Below the pieces are notes generated by a model. It had not been told where the DNA came from, did not search any database, and worked only from the letters and a program-made list of their open reading frames with translations. Positions 1 to 6,451 of a DNA stretch of 14,079 nucleotides are shown piece by piece (position 1 is the stretch's first letter; every line of letters starts with the position of its first letter). A program made the position numbers and the translations under genes. This DNA comes from JAKJGV01 sp964617565 (GTDB lineage: Bacteria > Verrucomicrobiota > Kiritimatiellia > CAIQIC01 > JAGNIJ01). Location: the NCBI GenBank assembly GCA_964617565.1, contig CAZTYH010000074.1, forward strand, positions 1-14,079, written 5' to 3'.

Positions 1-501
1 CGGTGCGCGGTGTACCGGCAGCCGCCCGACCGGATCCTGTTTTCCAAGGGGCCGGGATATGGCCGGGATGGCGGACCGGGCCTTCGGCTGTCCTACCACA
101 AGATCAACATCGGAGGCGCCTACGGGCAGGGCGGCTGGATCGGGTACTACACGATCCTTCAGGCGGGCGACCGGTATTTCGATGCCTCCGGGTACACGCA
201 CCTGACGTTCTGGATTCGCGGGGAGCAGGGTGGAGAGCGGCTCCAGATCGGCCTTGCGGACCGGCAGTTGGCCATGGTGCAGGACAGCGTGAAGTCCAGG
301 CCGGTCGAGGACTACCTGCCCGCGGGCCGGGTCACCACCGAATGGCAGAAGGCCGTCGTGCCGTTGACGGATATGTTCGTGGATTACGCCTCCGTGGCGT
401 CTGTCTCGCTGTGCTTTGAATCGGAGCTGTTCGACGAGGAAGAGGTGCGTGGGACGATTTACGTGGACGACCTGGCGTTTGAAGAAAATCCGGAACCGTA
501 A
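1..501 (+). CDS. Secreted-type beta-sandwich (carbohydrate-binding-like) protein, 5' end cut by window
   Basis: The frame is open from the first base and ends at TAA 499-501, so the true start and any signal peptide lie upstream; the GTG at 10 is internal to the domain and not a credible start. The visible 166 residues form one beta-sandwich-like module. It shares with the next two genes the series LTFWIRG-x-x-GGE, AD, DSVKS, YLPAG-x-VTT-x-WQ, VPL and a final Y-V-D-D-L strand. The last two motifs are typical of galactose-binding-like carbohydrate-binding modules, where a closing strand ends in D-D. No catalytic domain is visible and the protein ends soon after the module. The likely role is extracytoplasmic glycan binding. 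That is inferred from the fold pattern and the glycosidase-like neighbours. I cannot assign a CBM family number. Confidence 0.75.
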   Translation, partial: RCAVYRQPPDRILFSKGPGYGRDGGPGLRLSYHKINIGGAYGQGGWIGYYTILQAGDRYFDASGYTHLTFWIRGEQGGERLQIGLADRQLAMVQDSVKSRPVEDYLPAGRVTTEWQKAVVPLTDMFVDYASVASVSLCFESELFDEEEVRGTIYVDDLAFEENPEP

Positions 502-576
502 CGAAGGGGGTGCGTTGAGCGAAGAGAAACAAATGAAGGAAGTGGAGAAAGCAAGTCGGCAAACAAAGAGTTGTAT

Positions 577-584
577 GGAGGGAG
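577..584 (+). promoter_or_regulatory. Strong ribosome binding site fixing the start at 593
   Basis: GGAGGGAG lies 8 nt before the ATG at 593. The reading frame is open further upstream with another ATG at 533, but that one has no comparable site and would put a charged 20-residue stretch in front of a clean signal peptide. Confidence 0.75.
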
Positions 585-592
585 ATGTAAAA

Positions 593-1240
593 ATGAAGAA
601 AGTACTGACGGTAATATTGACGATGATGGCGATGGGGATGAGCGTGGCCGCGGAGGCCATGGAATCGGCCGCCGAGGGCGTGCTGTGGATTGATCGCATG
701 GATTCAAACGCGCGGAACGAGCGCGGCGGTCGGAATTCGATCTACATGCAGGCGCCGTCGAGGGCGGGTTTCTCGAAGGCTTCTGAGTATGGCAAGGGCG
801 AGGGCAACAGCGGACTCAAGATTCTCTTCGACAAGAAGAACGAAGGCGGTCCGCGCGGCGACGGCGGATTCTGCGGCTACTACACCCTGGTGAAGCAGGG
901 GCGGGATGGCTACCTGGACGCGTCGCCTTACAAGTACTTGACGTTCTGGGTCAAGGGCGAGAAGGGCGGCGAGGAATTCGTGATCGGCGTTGCCGACAAG
1001 ATGTGGGAAGCAATGGATGACTCGGTGAAATCGCAGCCCATATCGGCCTATCTGCCGGCCGGAAAAGTCACGACAGACTGGCAGTTGGCAGTGATTCCGC
1101 TGGATGAATGGTTCATTGACTGGAAGTTCACCCACGCCGTTTCCATTTGTTTCGAGGGCGACTTGTATCCCGAGGGCGCGGCGCAGGGCGTGGTCTATCT
1201 CGACGACCTGGCCTTGATGACGGAGAAGCCGGCCAACTAA
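593..1240 (+). CDS. Secreted stand-alone carbohydrate-binding-like beta-sandwich protein
   Basis: A 215-residue protein. Residues 1-22 are a signal peptide: MKK, a hydrophobic run rich in Met and Leu, then A-E-A as the likely cleavage site. The rest (about 28-208) is one beta-sandwich module clearly paralogous to the preceding gene: shared YLTFWVKG-x-x-GGE, DDSVKSQP, YLPAGKVTT-x-WQ, I-P-L and VYLDDLAL. It is also homologous to the N-terminal third of the next protein. No enzyme domain is present. It sits 91 bp after the first gene and 72 bp before the third, in the same direction, probably one transcript. Export and glycan binding are inferred; the ligand is unknown. A structural or periplasmic accessory role is the main alternative. 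Confidence 0.85.
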   Translation: MKKVLTVILTMMAMGMSVAAEAMESAAEGVLWIDRMDSNARNERGGRNSIYMQAPSRAGFSKASEYGKGEGNSGLKILFDKKNEGGPRGDGGFCGYYTLVKQGRDGYLDASPYKYLTFWVKGEKGGEEFVIGVADKMWEAMDDSVKSQPISAYLPAGKVTTDWQLAVIPLDEWFIDWKFTHAVSICFEGDLYPEGAAQGVVYLDDLALMTEKPAN

Positions 1241-1254
1241 TATGAGGCGGAGGA

Positions 1255-1288
1255 CGCCGTTCGCGCGGTTCAGTCCGCGCGGACGGCG
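1255..1288 (+). promoter_or_regulatory. Strong GC-rich hairpin between two operon genes
   Basis: Left arm CGCCGTTCGCGCGG (1255-1268) and right arm CCGCGCGGACGGCG (1275-1288) pair over 14 positions with a single G-U wobble and a 6-nt loop (TTCAGT). The hairpin starts 14 nt after the stop codon of the upstream gene and ends 12 nt before the ribosome binding site (AAGGAG, 1301-1306) of the next. No T-run follows, so it is a poor classical terminator. mRNA 3'-end protection, a processing site or partial attenuation would set unequal levels of the binding protein and the enzyme. Structure is seen; function is inferred. Confidence 0.6.
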
Positions 1289-1312
1289 GGGAAAGAAGCG
1301 AAGGAGAAGAAT

Positions 1313-3343
1313 ATGAACATGACCGCGATAACCGGAAAGAAGAGCCTGTTTGGATTCCAAGCCTGGGTGCGCGGGGCATGTCTTGCACTCTTCGTTCTCT
1401 GCGCCGGCGGCGCGCGGGCGGAAGAGGTTGATCCTTTGAGCCTGCGGATGATCGCCACGTTCGACGATGGAATTCAAAACCTGCTCGGCGGGTACTACAA
1501 CAAGTTCGAATCGCCGCCGTCGAGCGCATCCACGTTCCTCAGCACGGATGTATTCCGGGGCGCGGGCGGCGCGGCGCTGCGTGTCGAAGCGCGGCAACGG
1601 GCCGGAGGCTTTTGCGGGGTATGGATGCATTTCTTCGATTTCCGCGCGGAGGAGAAACAATTTCTCGATACGCGCAATTATGCGTTTCTTTCCTTCTGGG
1701 TGCGCGGACAGGAGGGCGGAGAGCGATTCACGGTCAAGATGGCGGACGAACATTGGATCGGGCTCGAGGATTCCGTTCCGCTGGGGCCGGTCACGAAGTA
1801 CCTGCCGGGCGGCGTGACGACGAACTGGCAGGAGGTGCGGGTTCCGCTGGCGGAAATCACCTCGCTGGACCGTATGCACATGGGCGGCATTACCCTCGAT
1901 TTCACCGAGCCGGGCGACTACACGGTTTACCTGGACGATTTCAGCTTGAAGACTACGGCGGAAATTTCGACGCCCGAAACGAAAGCTTCAGCCGTAAAAC
2001 AAGTCGCCGGGCGCGCTTATCCGCGCGCGATGTGGATCTGGCACACGGAACCGCTGCTGATGGATGCCGCGGCACGGCAGCAGCTTTTCGATTTCTGCAG
2101 GGAAGAGAACGTGGATACCCTCTGGGTCCAGCTTCTCGCGCCGTTTGAGCCCGGCCTCGAAGCGTTCGTGCCGCCCTCGACGAATATTCCGGCACACGGC
2201 GTCGCGACGATTTTGCATCCGGACGAAACGCGCGCGTTCCTCCGGGACGCGCACCGGGCCGGATTGAAGATCCATGCGCTCGACGGGTATCCGGAGTATG
2301 CGCTCAAGGAATTCCACCCGATCCCGCTGGCTCTTGTGGATGCCGTGATAGCCTTCAACAAGGATGCGGCGCCGGAGGAGCGGTTCGACGGGATTCATTT
2401 CGACAACGAGCCCTATCTCATCATCGGCTGGCACGACGAAATGCGGCGCGAGGAAATCCTCGCGCAGTTCCTTGATTTGAACCGCGAAATTCAGCGTCGC
2501 GTCCGGGAGCAGTCCGACATGGTATTCGGCGTGGATATCCCGTTCTGGTGGCAGGAGCGGGACGAGACGACGGGCAAGATCAGCGGCATGGTGACCTGGA
2601 ACGGCGAGCGCAAGGCGGCGAGCTATCATTGCATTGACCTGCTCGACAACGTGGGCATCATGAATTATCGCGACGCGGCGGACGGGGCGGACGGGATCAT
2701 CGCGCACGGCCTCGACCTGCTGGAATATGCGGACAAGGCCGGGCGTGCCGAAGTGTACATGGGCGTGGAGACGTTTACGTATCCGCTGATAGACGTGTGG
2801 TTCGTGCTGGGATTGCCCCGGCCGCAATTCGAAGAATTGGTGAAGCAGGACGGTGCGGCGTTCGCGCGACTGAGCCGCGTGCGCGGGTTCAGGACACAGA
2901 TATTCGACGACGGTTCCAACCTTCACATCGGCATCGAGCTGCCGCCCGAAGTCACGCCGGACAAGGAAAAGGAAATCCTGGGAACCCTCGCGCATATTGC
3001 GGAGCAGTACGGCGCGGTCGCGCATCCCGCTCTCGAGGGGAAGACGGATTCGATCCGCATGGATGCGGAATTCGGGATCACAGCGAATGTGGAATGGATG
3101 AATCCACGGCGGCGCGACATGGAGCGCCCGGACGGAGAGGGCGTTATCCCCGGCTTTGTCGCAACGAGCCTGATGCTGCCGAAGATCACTTTTGCCGACG
3201 AGACGTATGAGTACCTGCAGGAGCAGCTTCGCGCGAGCGAGGCGGCGTTCAGTCGCTACACAAGCTTTGCCGGCATGGCGATTCACTATTATGAAACGTA
3301 TCGCGACAAGCGCGAGGAATCGAAGAAGGATGCAGTGCAATGA
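1313..3343 (+). CDS. Secreted binding module fused to a clan GH-A-like TIM-barrel hydrolase
   Basis: A 676-residue protein. The ATG at 1313 follows AAGGAG by 6 nt. Residues 1-36 look like a signal peptide ending in A-R-A. Residues about 45-213 repeat the beta-sandwich of the two preceding genes (LSFWVRG-x-x-GGE, EDSV, YLPGGVTT-x-WQ, VPL, VYLDDF). Residues about 237-665 read as a (beta/alpha)8 barrel with eight recognisable strands: AMWIW, TLWVQL, KIHALD, FDGIHFDNEP, VFGVDIPFWW, NVGIMNYRD, VYMGVETF and FAGMAIHYYET. N365-E366-P367 after strand 4 and E486 after strand 7 match the acid/base and nucleophile placing of clan GH-A glycosidases. About 150 residues between strands 7 and 8 form an apparent inserted domain. 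I do not recognise a named GH family, so substrate and activity remain inferred. The stop overlaps the next start (ATGA), implying translational coupling. Confidence 0.8.
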   Translation: MNMTAITGKKSLFGFQAWVRGACLALFVLCAGGARAEEVDPLSLRMIATFDDGIQNLLGGYYNKFESPPSSASTFLSTDVFRGAGGAALRVEARQRAGGFCGVWMHFFDFRAEEKQFLDTRNYAFLSFWVRGQEGGERFTVKMADEHWIGLEDSVPLGPVTKYLPGGVTTNWQEVRVPLAEITSLDRMHMGGITLDFTEPGDYTVYLDDFSLKTTAEISTPETKASAVKQVAGRAYPRAMWIWHTEPLLMDAAARQQLFDFCREENVDTLWVQLLAPFEPGLEAFVPPSTNIPAHGVATILHPDETRAFLRDAHRAGLKIHALDGYPEYALKEFHPIPLALVDAVIAFNKDAAPEERFDGIHFDNEPYLIIGWHDEMRREEILAQFLDLNREIQRRVREQSDMVFGVDIPFWWQERDETTGKISGMVTWNGERKAASYHCIDLLDNVGIMNYRDAADGADGIIAHGLDLLEYADKAGRAEVYMGVETFTYPLIDVWFVLGLPRPQFEELVKQDGAAFARLSRVRGFRTQIFDDGSNLHIGIELPPEVTPDKEKEILGTLAHIAEQYGAVAHPALEGKTDSIRMDAEFGITANVEWMNPRRRDMERPDGEGVIPGFVATSLMLPKITFADETYEYLQEQLRASEAAFSRYTSFAGMAIHYYETYRDKREESKKDAVQ

Positions 3344-4953
3344 ATACCGCTTCCACGAGCCGCCTGTTCGTTTTGTTCGGATTCGTGTGGGCCGCCGCGG
3401 CGCTGCCGCAAGGTCTCGCGGCCTCCCCGTCCGAACAACAAGCCGTGCCGGCGCGCAGAAGAAAAATCGAACTGAACAAGAACAGGTTCGTGTTGGATGG
3501 CGAGCCCTTCCTGGTTAAAGGCATGGCCTATTCGCCGTTTTATCCGGGCGAGTCGAATCGCGACAAAATCGTGAAGGCGGATGTCGCATCCGACATGCGG
3601 AAAATGCGCGAGCTGGGCATCAACACGCTCCTGATCTACTGGACGCGCTCCGAACGTATCTACAAGGAAGCGCGGCGCAACGAATTGATGATCCTGCATG
3701 GGATATGGATAGAACAGGAGCCGGCCGATTTCCATGAGCCCCGTTTCAAGGAGGGGGTCAAGCGCCAGATCCGTCATGCGATTGATTACGTGCATAACGT
3801 GGAGGGGGAAGATTACTCGGACACGATTCTCGGATTCTGGATCGGCGGCGAACTGAATCCCGCATCGGTGGATGGCACGGATACGCGGCATCCCGAGCTC
3901 ACGCAGTTTCAGGGCACGTATTATCAGACACGGACGGGCGTGACAGCCACGGAATGTTTCCTGGCGGAAATGTGCGATTATGCCCGGGGGTATGCGAACG
4001 AGAAATATGGCCACGATTTCTTTTTCAGTCACATCAACTGGCCGCCGACGGAGCCGTGGCTCAAGCTGGATTTCCTGGATTTCGTGATGTTCGATGTTTA
4101 TTCCTTCTGGCCGCCCGAGGTGGTGAATTTCAGAAAGGGATCCTTTGCTTCCACCAGCTACCAGGGATATATCGAGTACTTGAAGGATGCGTACCCGGCC
4201 GTTCCGGTGGTGATCAGCGAGTTCGGCATGTCCACCGCGCCGGACAACGTGACGACATCGGGCAACAGCGAGCGCGACCAGGCGGCGGAGCTTATCGCGC
4301 GATGGCATGATATCGTGACGACAGAGAAGCCGCTGGCAGGCGGAATTGTGTTCGAATGGAACGACGAGTGGTGGAAGCAGAGCGGCGCCGCGGTGCTCGT
4401 TCCTTTCGACGCCGATAAAAACCATCATGAGCGCGACGACGCCGAGGAATGGTTTGGGATTGTCGGGATTGACGGACCCTCCCACGCGGATTACAGGGTG
4501 CGTCCGAAGCAGGCTTATCATGCGGTGGCGCGAATGTATGCCCCCGTCTTTTATGCGGACCGCCGAATGGTGCAACCCGCATCGGTCGTCCCTCTTTATG
4601 AATCGGTGTCGGTTGTTTCATTGTCGGCGGAAGGACGCCCGCTCGATGCATCACGGCAGTTGCATTTGTGCGTCGCCATTCGCGAAAAAAGCGGCACGCC
4701 GAACGCGAGAATCCGATTGGAGGCGGCAGGGAGCATGGCCGAAGAAGGAATCGTTTGGGGCGAGAGCCTTCCCCTGCATCGTTACGCCGGGGCAGCGGAT
4801 GCCGATGGTTGGCGGAAGATCGTGATTCCGTTGGAACATTTCGGGCCGCTGGATTTCTCGCAGTTGCTTTCTTTGAGCGTGATCGCGGAGGGAGCGGAAG
4901 CGCGGCCGATTATCAAGGACGCGGCATTTTCGCCGAATTATTGCATCGAGTAG
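3340..4953 (+). CDS. Secreted clan GH-A TIM-barrel glycosidase-like protein with C-terminal beta-sandwich
   Basis: A 537-residue protein. The ATG overlaps the previous stop by four bases. Residues 1-28 resemble a signal peptide (hydrophobic 9-27, G-L-A-A). Residues about 45-405 form a barrel resembling the GH2-type TIM barrel and related GH-A families: FLVKGMAYSPF at the first strand, M-R-E-L-G-I-N-T at the second, GGELNP (E171) after strand 4, VISEFG (E294) after strand 7, and GGIVFEWNDEWWK at strand 8. E171 and E294 are the predicted acid/base and nucleophile. The residue before E171 is Gly where these families almost always have Asn. Residues about 410-537 resemble a carbohydrate-binding beta-sandwich (D-G-W-R-K-I-V-I-P-L). 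It probably acts on a beta-linked glycan outside the cytoplasm with its coupled neighbour. A glucanosyltransferase (GH72/GH17-like) is an alternative. Confidence 0.8.
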   Translation: MNTASTSRLFVLFGFVWAAAALPQGLAASPSEQQAVPARRRKIELNKNRFVLDGEPFLVKGMAYSPFYPGESNRDKIVKADVASDMRKMRELGINTLLIYWTRSERIYKEARRNELMILHGIWIEQEPADFHEPRFKEGVKRQIRHAIDYVHNVEGEDYSDTILGFWIGGELNPASVDGTDTRHPELTQFQGTYYQTRTGVTATECFLAEMCDYARGYANEKYGHDFFFSHINWPPTEPWLKLDFLDFVMFDVYSFWPPEVVNFRKGSFASTSYQGYIEYLKDAYPAVPVVISEFGMSTAPDNVTTSGNSERDQAAELIARWHDIVTTEKPLAGGIVFEWNDEWWKQSGAAVLVPFDADKNHHERDDAEEWFGIVGIDGPSHADYRVRPKQAYHAVARMYAPVFYADRRMVQPASVVPLYESVSVVSLSAEGRPLDASRQLHLCVAIREKSGTPNARIRLEAAGSMAEEGIVWGESLPLHRYAGAADADGWRKIVIPLEHFGPLDFSQLLSLSVIAEGAEARPIIKDAAFSPNYCIE

Positions 4954-5032
4954 TTCCTTCCGCCTTCGTCCCGAGCGTAAAACGTTTCTGGACAGCGGCA
5001 TGGCACGCAAGCACGTGGCGAAGCAGGAACGC

Positions 5033-5063
5033 CTTTCACCATCACTCCATCATTCCATTCCAA
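5033..5063. repeat. Degenerate 8-bp-period repeat, single arm
   Basis: Consecutive octamers CTTTCACC, ATCACTCC and ATCATTCC, then ATTCCA, match the nnnACTCC octamers of the right arm of the element at 6280-6353. No matching TGGAG arm lies nearby, so this looks like a half or decayed copy. It sits 25 bp before the promoter of the esterase gene. Confidence 0.45.
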
Positions 5064-5087
5064 GGGGGATTCTTCTTATTCCCTGTC

Positions 5088-5115
5088 TTGTTTCGTCCGC
5101 GCGAAGGCCTATACT
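5088..5115 (+). promoter_or_regulatory. Probable sigma70-type promoter for the esterase gene
   Basis: TTGTTT (5088-5093) and TATACT (5110-5115) are separated by 16 bp. Transcription would start near 5121-5123, only a few bases before the ATG at 5127, giving an almost leaderless mRNA. The match is by eye. Confidence 0.45.
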
Positions 5116-5126
5116 TTATTAAAGGT

Positions 5127-6275
5127 ATGAAATACGGAACCCTTATCACGGGGAGTTTAATTGTCATGATCATGGCCACGAGCACGAAGGGCGAAAACAG
5201 GCGGATTACCTTCCAGGTCAGAACCGATGTCCCTCTTCCAGTCGGCGAGCAGGTCTTTGTCACGGGCAACCAGGCGCTTCTCGGCAACTGGAATCCGGCC
5301 GGATTTCCCCTCACGCGCCTGGATGACCGTATCTGGTCCGCCACTGCGGCGCTGCCGTCAGGACAGAAGATCGAGTTCAAGGTAACCAGGGGAGGCTGGG
5401 ATACGGAAGCGGTTCGATGTGACGGTTCGATTCCGGACAACCAGGTCGTCGAGGCCGATGGAGATCAGGTGGTGGAAACCCACGTGGCCCAGTGGAAAGA
5501 TTCGGCGCCGGAGCCAAAACCTCAAATCGTGGGAAACTATCGCGTGCACGAGGGCTTTCATTCGCGTTATCTCCGGTATGATCGAAAGGTGATTGTCTGG
5601 CTTCCTCCTTCATACGAAAACGACGCGGACAAGCGTTACCCGGTTCTCTACATGCAGGATGGGCAGCAGGTGTTCGATCCGTTGACCTCGACATGGAAAC
5701 AGGACTGGCAGGTGGATGAGTGGTGCACTCAACTGATCGGCGAGTATCGCATGGACGAGATCATCGTAGTTGCGGTGTATTGCACGGAAGACCGCTACCT
5801 CGAATACAATCCGTCCATGGCGGGGCGCGAATACAGCCGCTTCATCCTGGAAGAGCTGAAGCCGTTCGTTGACATGGAGTATCGGACCTTGCCCGGCAAA
5901 TCCACCACGGCGATCGCGGGCGCTTCGATGGGGGCAACCATCGCATTCTACCTGGCGTGGACGCATCCGCAGGTTTTTTCCGCGGCGGCTTGCCTGTCCC
6001 CGGCCTTTCGATTCCGGAACGACGAGTTCTGTCTTAACATGGTGGAGAAATCGCCGGACACACCGGATCTGCGCCTGTACCTGTATTGCGGCGAGGGCGA
6101 CGCGCTGGAGAAAGAACTGATGGGCGGAATGCGTGACATGGAACGGCTCCTCAAGGCGCGTGGCTTCGAAGAGGGCCGGAACCTGAAGGTCAGCGTGGAC
6201 GAAGAGGCCGCCCATAACGAGGCGGCGTGGGCCAGGCATACGGATGATTGGTTGCTGTACCTGTTTGGAAGATGA
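5127..6275 (+). CDS. Secreted CBM20 plus alpha/beta-hydrolase esterase (esterase D / enterochelin-esterase-like)
   Basis: A 382-residue protein. Residues 1-20 resemble a short signal sequence (K2, then a hydrophobic run). Residues about 26-122 are a starch-binding CBM20-type module: V-F-V-T-G-N-Q, L-L-G-N-W-N-P, E-F-K-V-T-R-G-G-W-D-T-E. Residues about 135-380 form a putative esterase domain of the PF00756 type with V-W-L-P-P-S-Y, Y-P-V-L-Y-M-Q-D-G-Q, nucleophile S267 in G-A-S-M-G, probable D325 in G-E-G-D and H363 in A-A-H-N-E. It likely removes ester groups from polysaccharide outside the cytoplasm; the acyl group is unknown. Start choice is uncertain: ATG 5127 has no usable ribosome binding site, while in-frame ATG 5166 has GGGGAG 10 nt upstream but would remove most of the signal. 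It has its own promoter and stands apart from the upstream operon. Confidence 0.85.
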   Translation: MKYGTLITGSLIVMIMATSTKGENRRITFQVRTDVPLPVGEQVFVTGNQALLGNWNPAGFPLTRLDDRIWSATAALPSGQKIEFKVTRGGWDTEAVRCDGSIPDNQVVEADGDQVVETHVAQWKDSAPEPKPQIVGNYRVHEGFHSRYLRYDRKVIVWLPPSYENDADKRYPVLYMQDGQQVFDPLTSTWKQDWQVDEWCTQLIGEYRMDEIIVVAVYCTEDRYLEYNPSMAGREYSRFILEELKPFVDMEYRTLPGKSTTAIAGASMGATIAFYLAWTHPQVFSAAACLSPAFRFRNDEFCLNMVEKSPDTPDLRLYLYCGEGDALEKELMGGMRDMERLLKARGFEEGRNLKVSVDEEAAHNEAAWARHTDDWLLYLFGR

Positions 6276-6279
6276 AAAG

Positions 6280-6353
6280 ATTGGAGTATTGGAGCGATGG
6301 AGTGCTGGATGCGGATTTCACAGCCCAATACTTCAACACTCCTTTACTCCAAT
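6280..6353. repeat. Imperfect inverted repeat made of 8-bp units
   Basis: The left arm carries TGGAG-type units starting at 6282, 6290, 6298 and 6306, exactly 8 bp apart. The right arm carries the complement (CTCC or CTTC at 6331, 6339 and 6347, with TTCC at 6355 continuing the period). The two arms pair from 6280/6353 inward over about 30 positions with a few mismatches and G-U pairs, leaving a loop near 6311-6322. It starts 5 bp after the esterase stop. No T-run follows. It may act as a hairpin terminator or mRNA-end stabiliser, or be a small intergenic repeat of REP or MITE type. Confidence 0.65.
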
Positions 6354-6374
6354 ATTCCGTCTGAAATTCCGTAC

Positions 6375-6403
6375 TTGCCCGCCGTGCTTTTCCTCCCTAC
6401 ACT
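6375..6403 (+). promoter_or_regulatory. Probable promoter of the HAD-like/mazG/tsaE/tsaB operon
   Basis: TTGCCC (6375-6380) and TACACT (6398-6403) are 17 bp apart. A start near 6410 would give a leader of about 40 nt containing the GGGAAGGAG ribosome binding site (6433-6441). Found by eye. Confidence 0.4.
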
Positions 6404-6451
6404 GCGCACCCTGATTACATCTTTTATAAGTCGGGAAGGAGCTTGTTTATT

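Noticed and set aside
416..592. N-terminal extension of the second binding-protein gene to 416 or 533
   Set aside because: The extension overlaps the end of the first gene or adds a charged stretch before a clear signal peptide. The strong GGAGGGAG site points to 593.
704..4575. Long open frames on the minus strand opposite the left operon (for example 704-1879, 1988-3340 and 3289-4575)
   Set aside because: They are antisense to genes with clear domains and signal peptides, have low-complexity Arg/His/Pro-rich translations and no recognisable motifs. They are typical of GC-rich coding DNA read on the other strand.
4954..5087. A terminator or small gene between the glycosidase-like gene and the esterase promoter
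   Set aside because: Only a loose, gapped complementarity (GTTCC with GGAAC, CTTCG with CGAAG) was found, and no short frame with a ribosome binding site.
6280..6353. CRISPR array
   Set aside because: Units are only 8 bp without spacers and are arranged as an inverted repeat; no cas gene is present.
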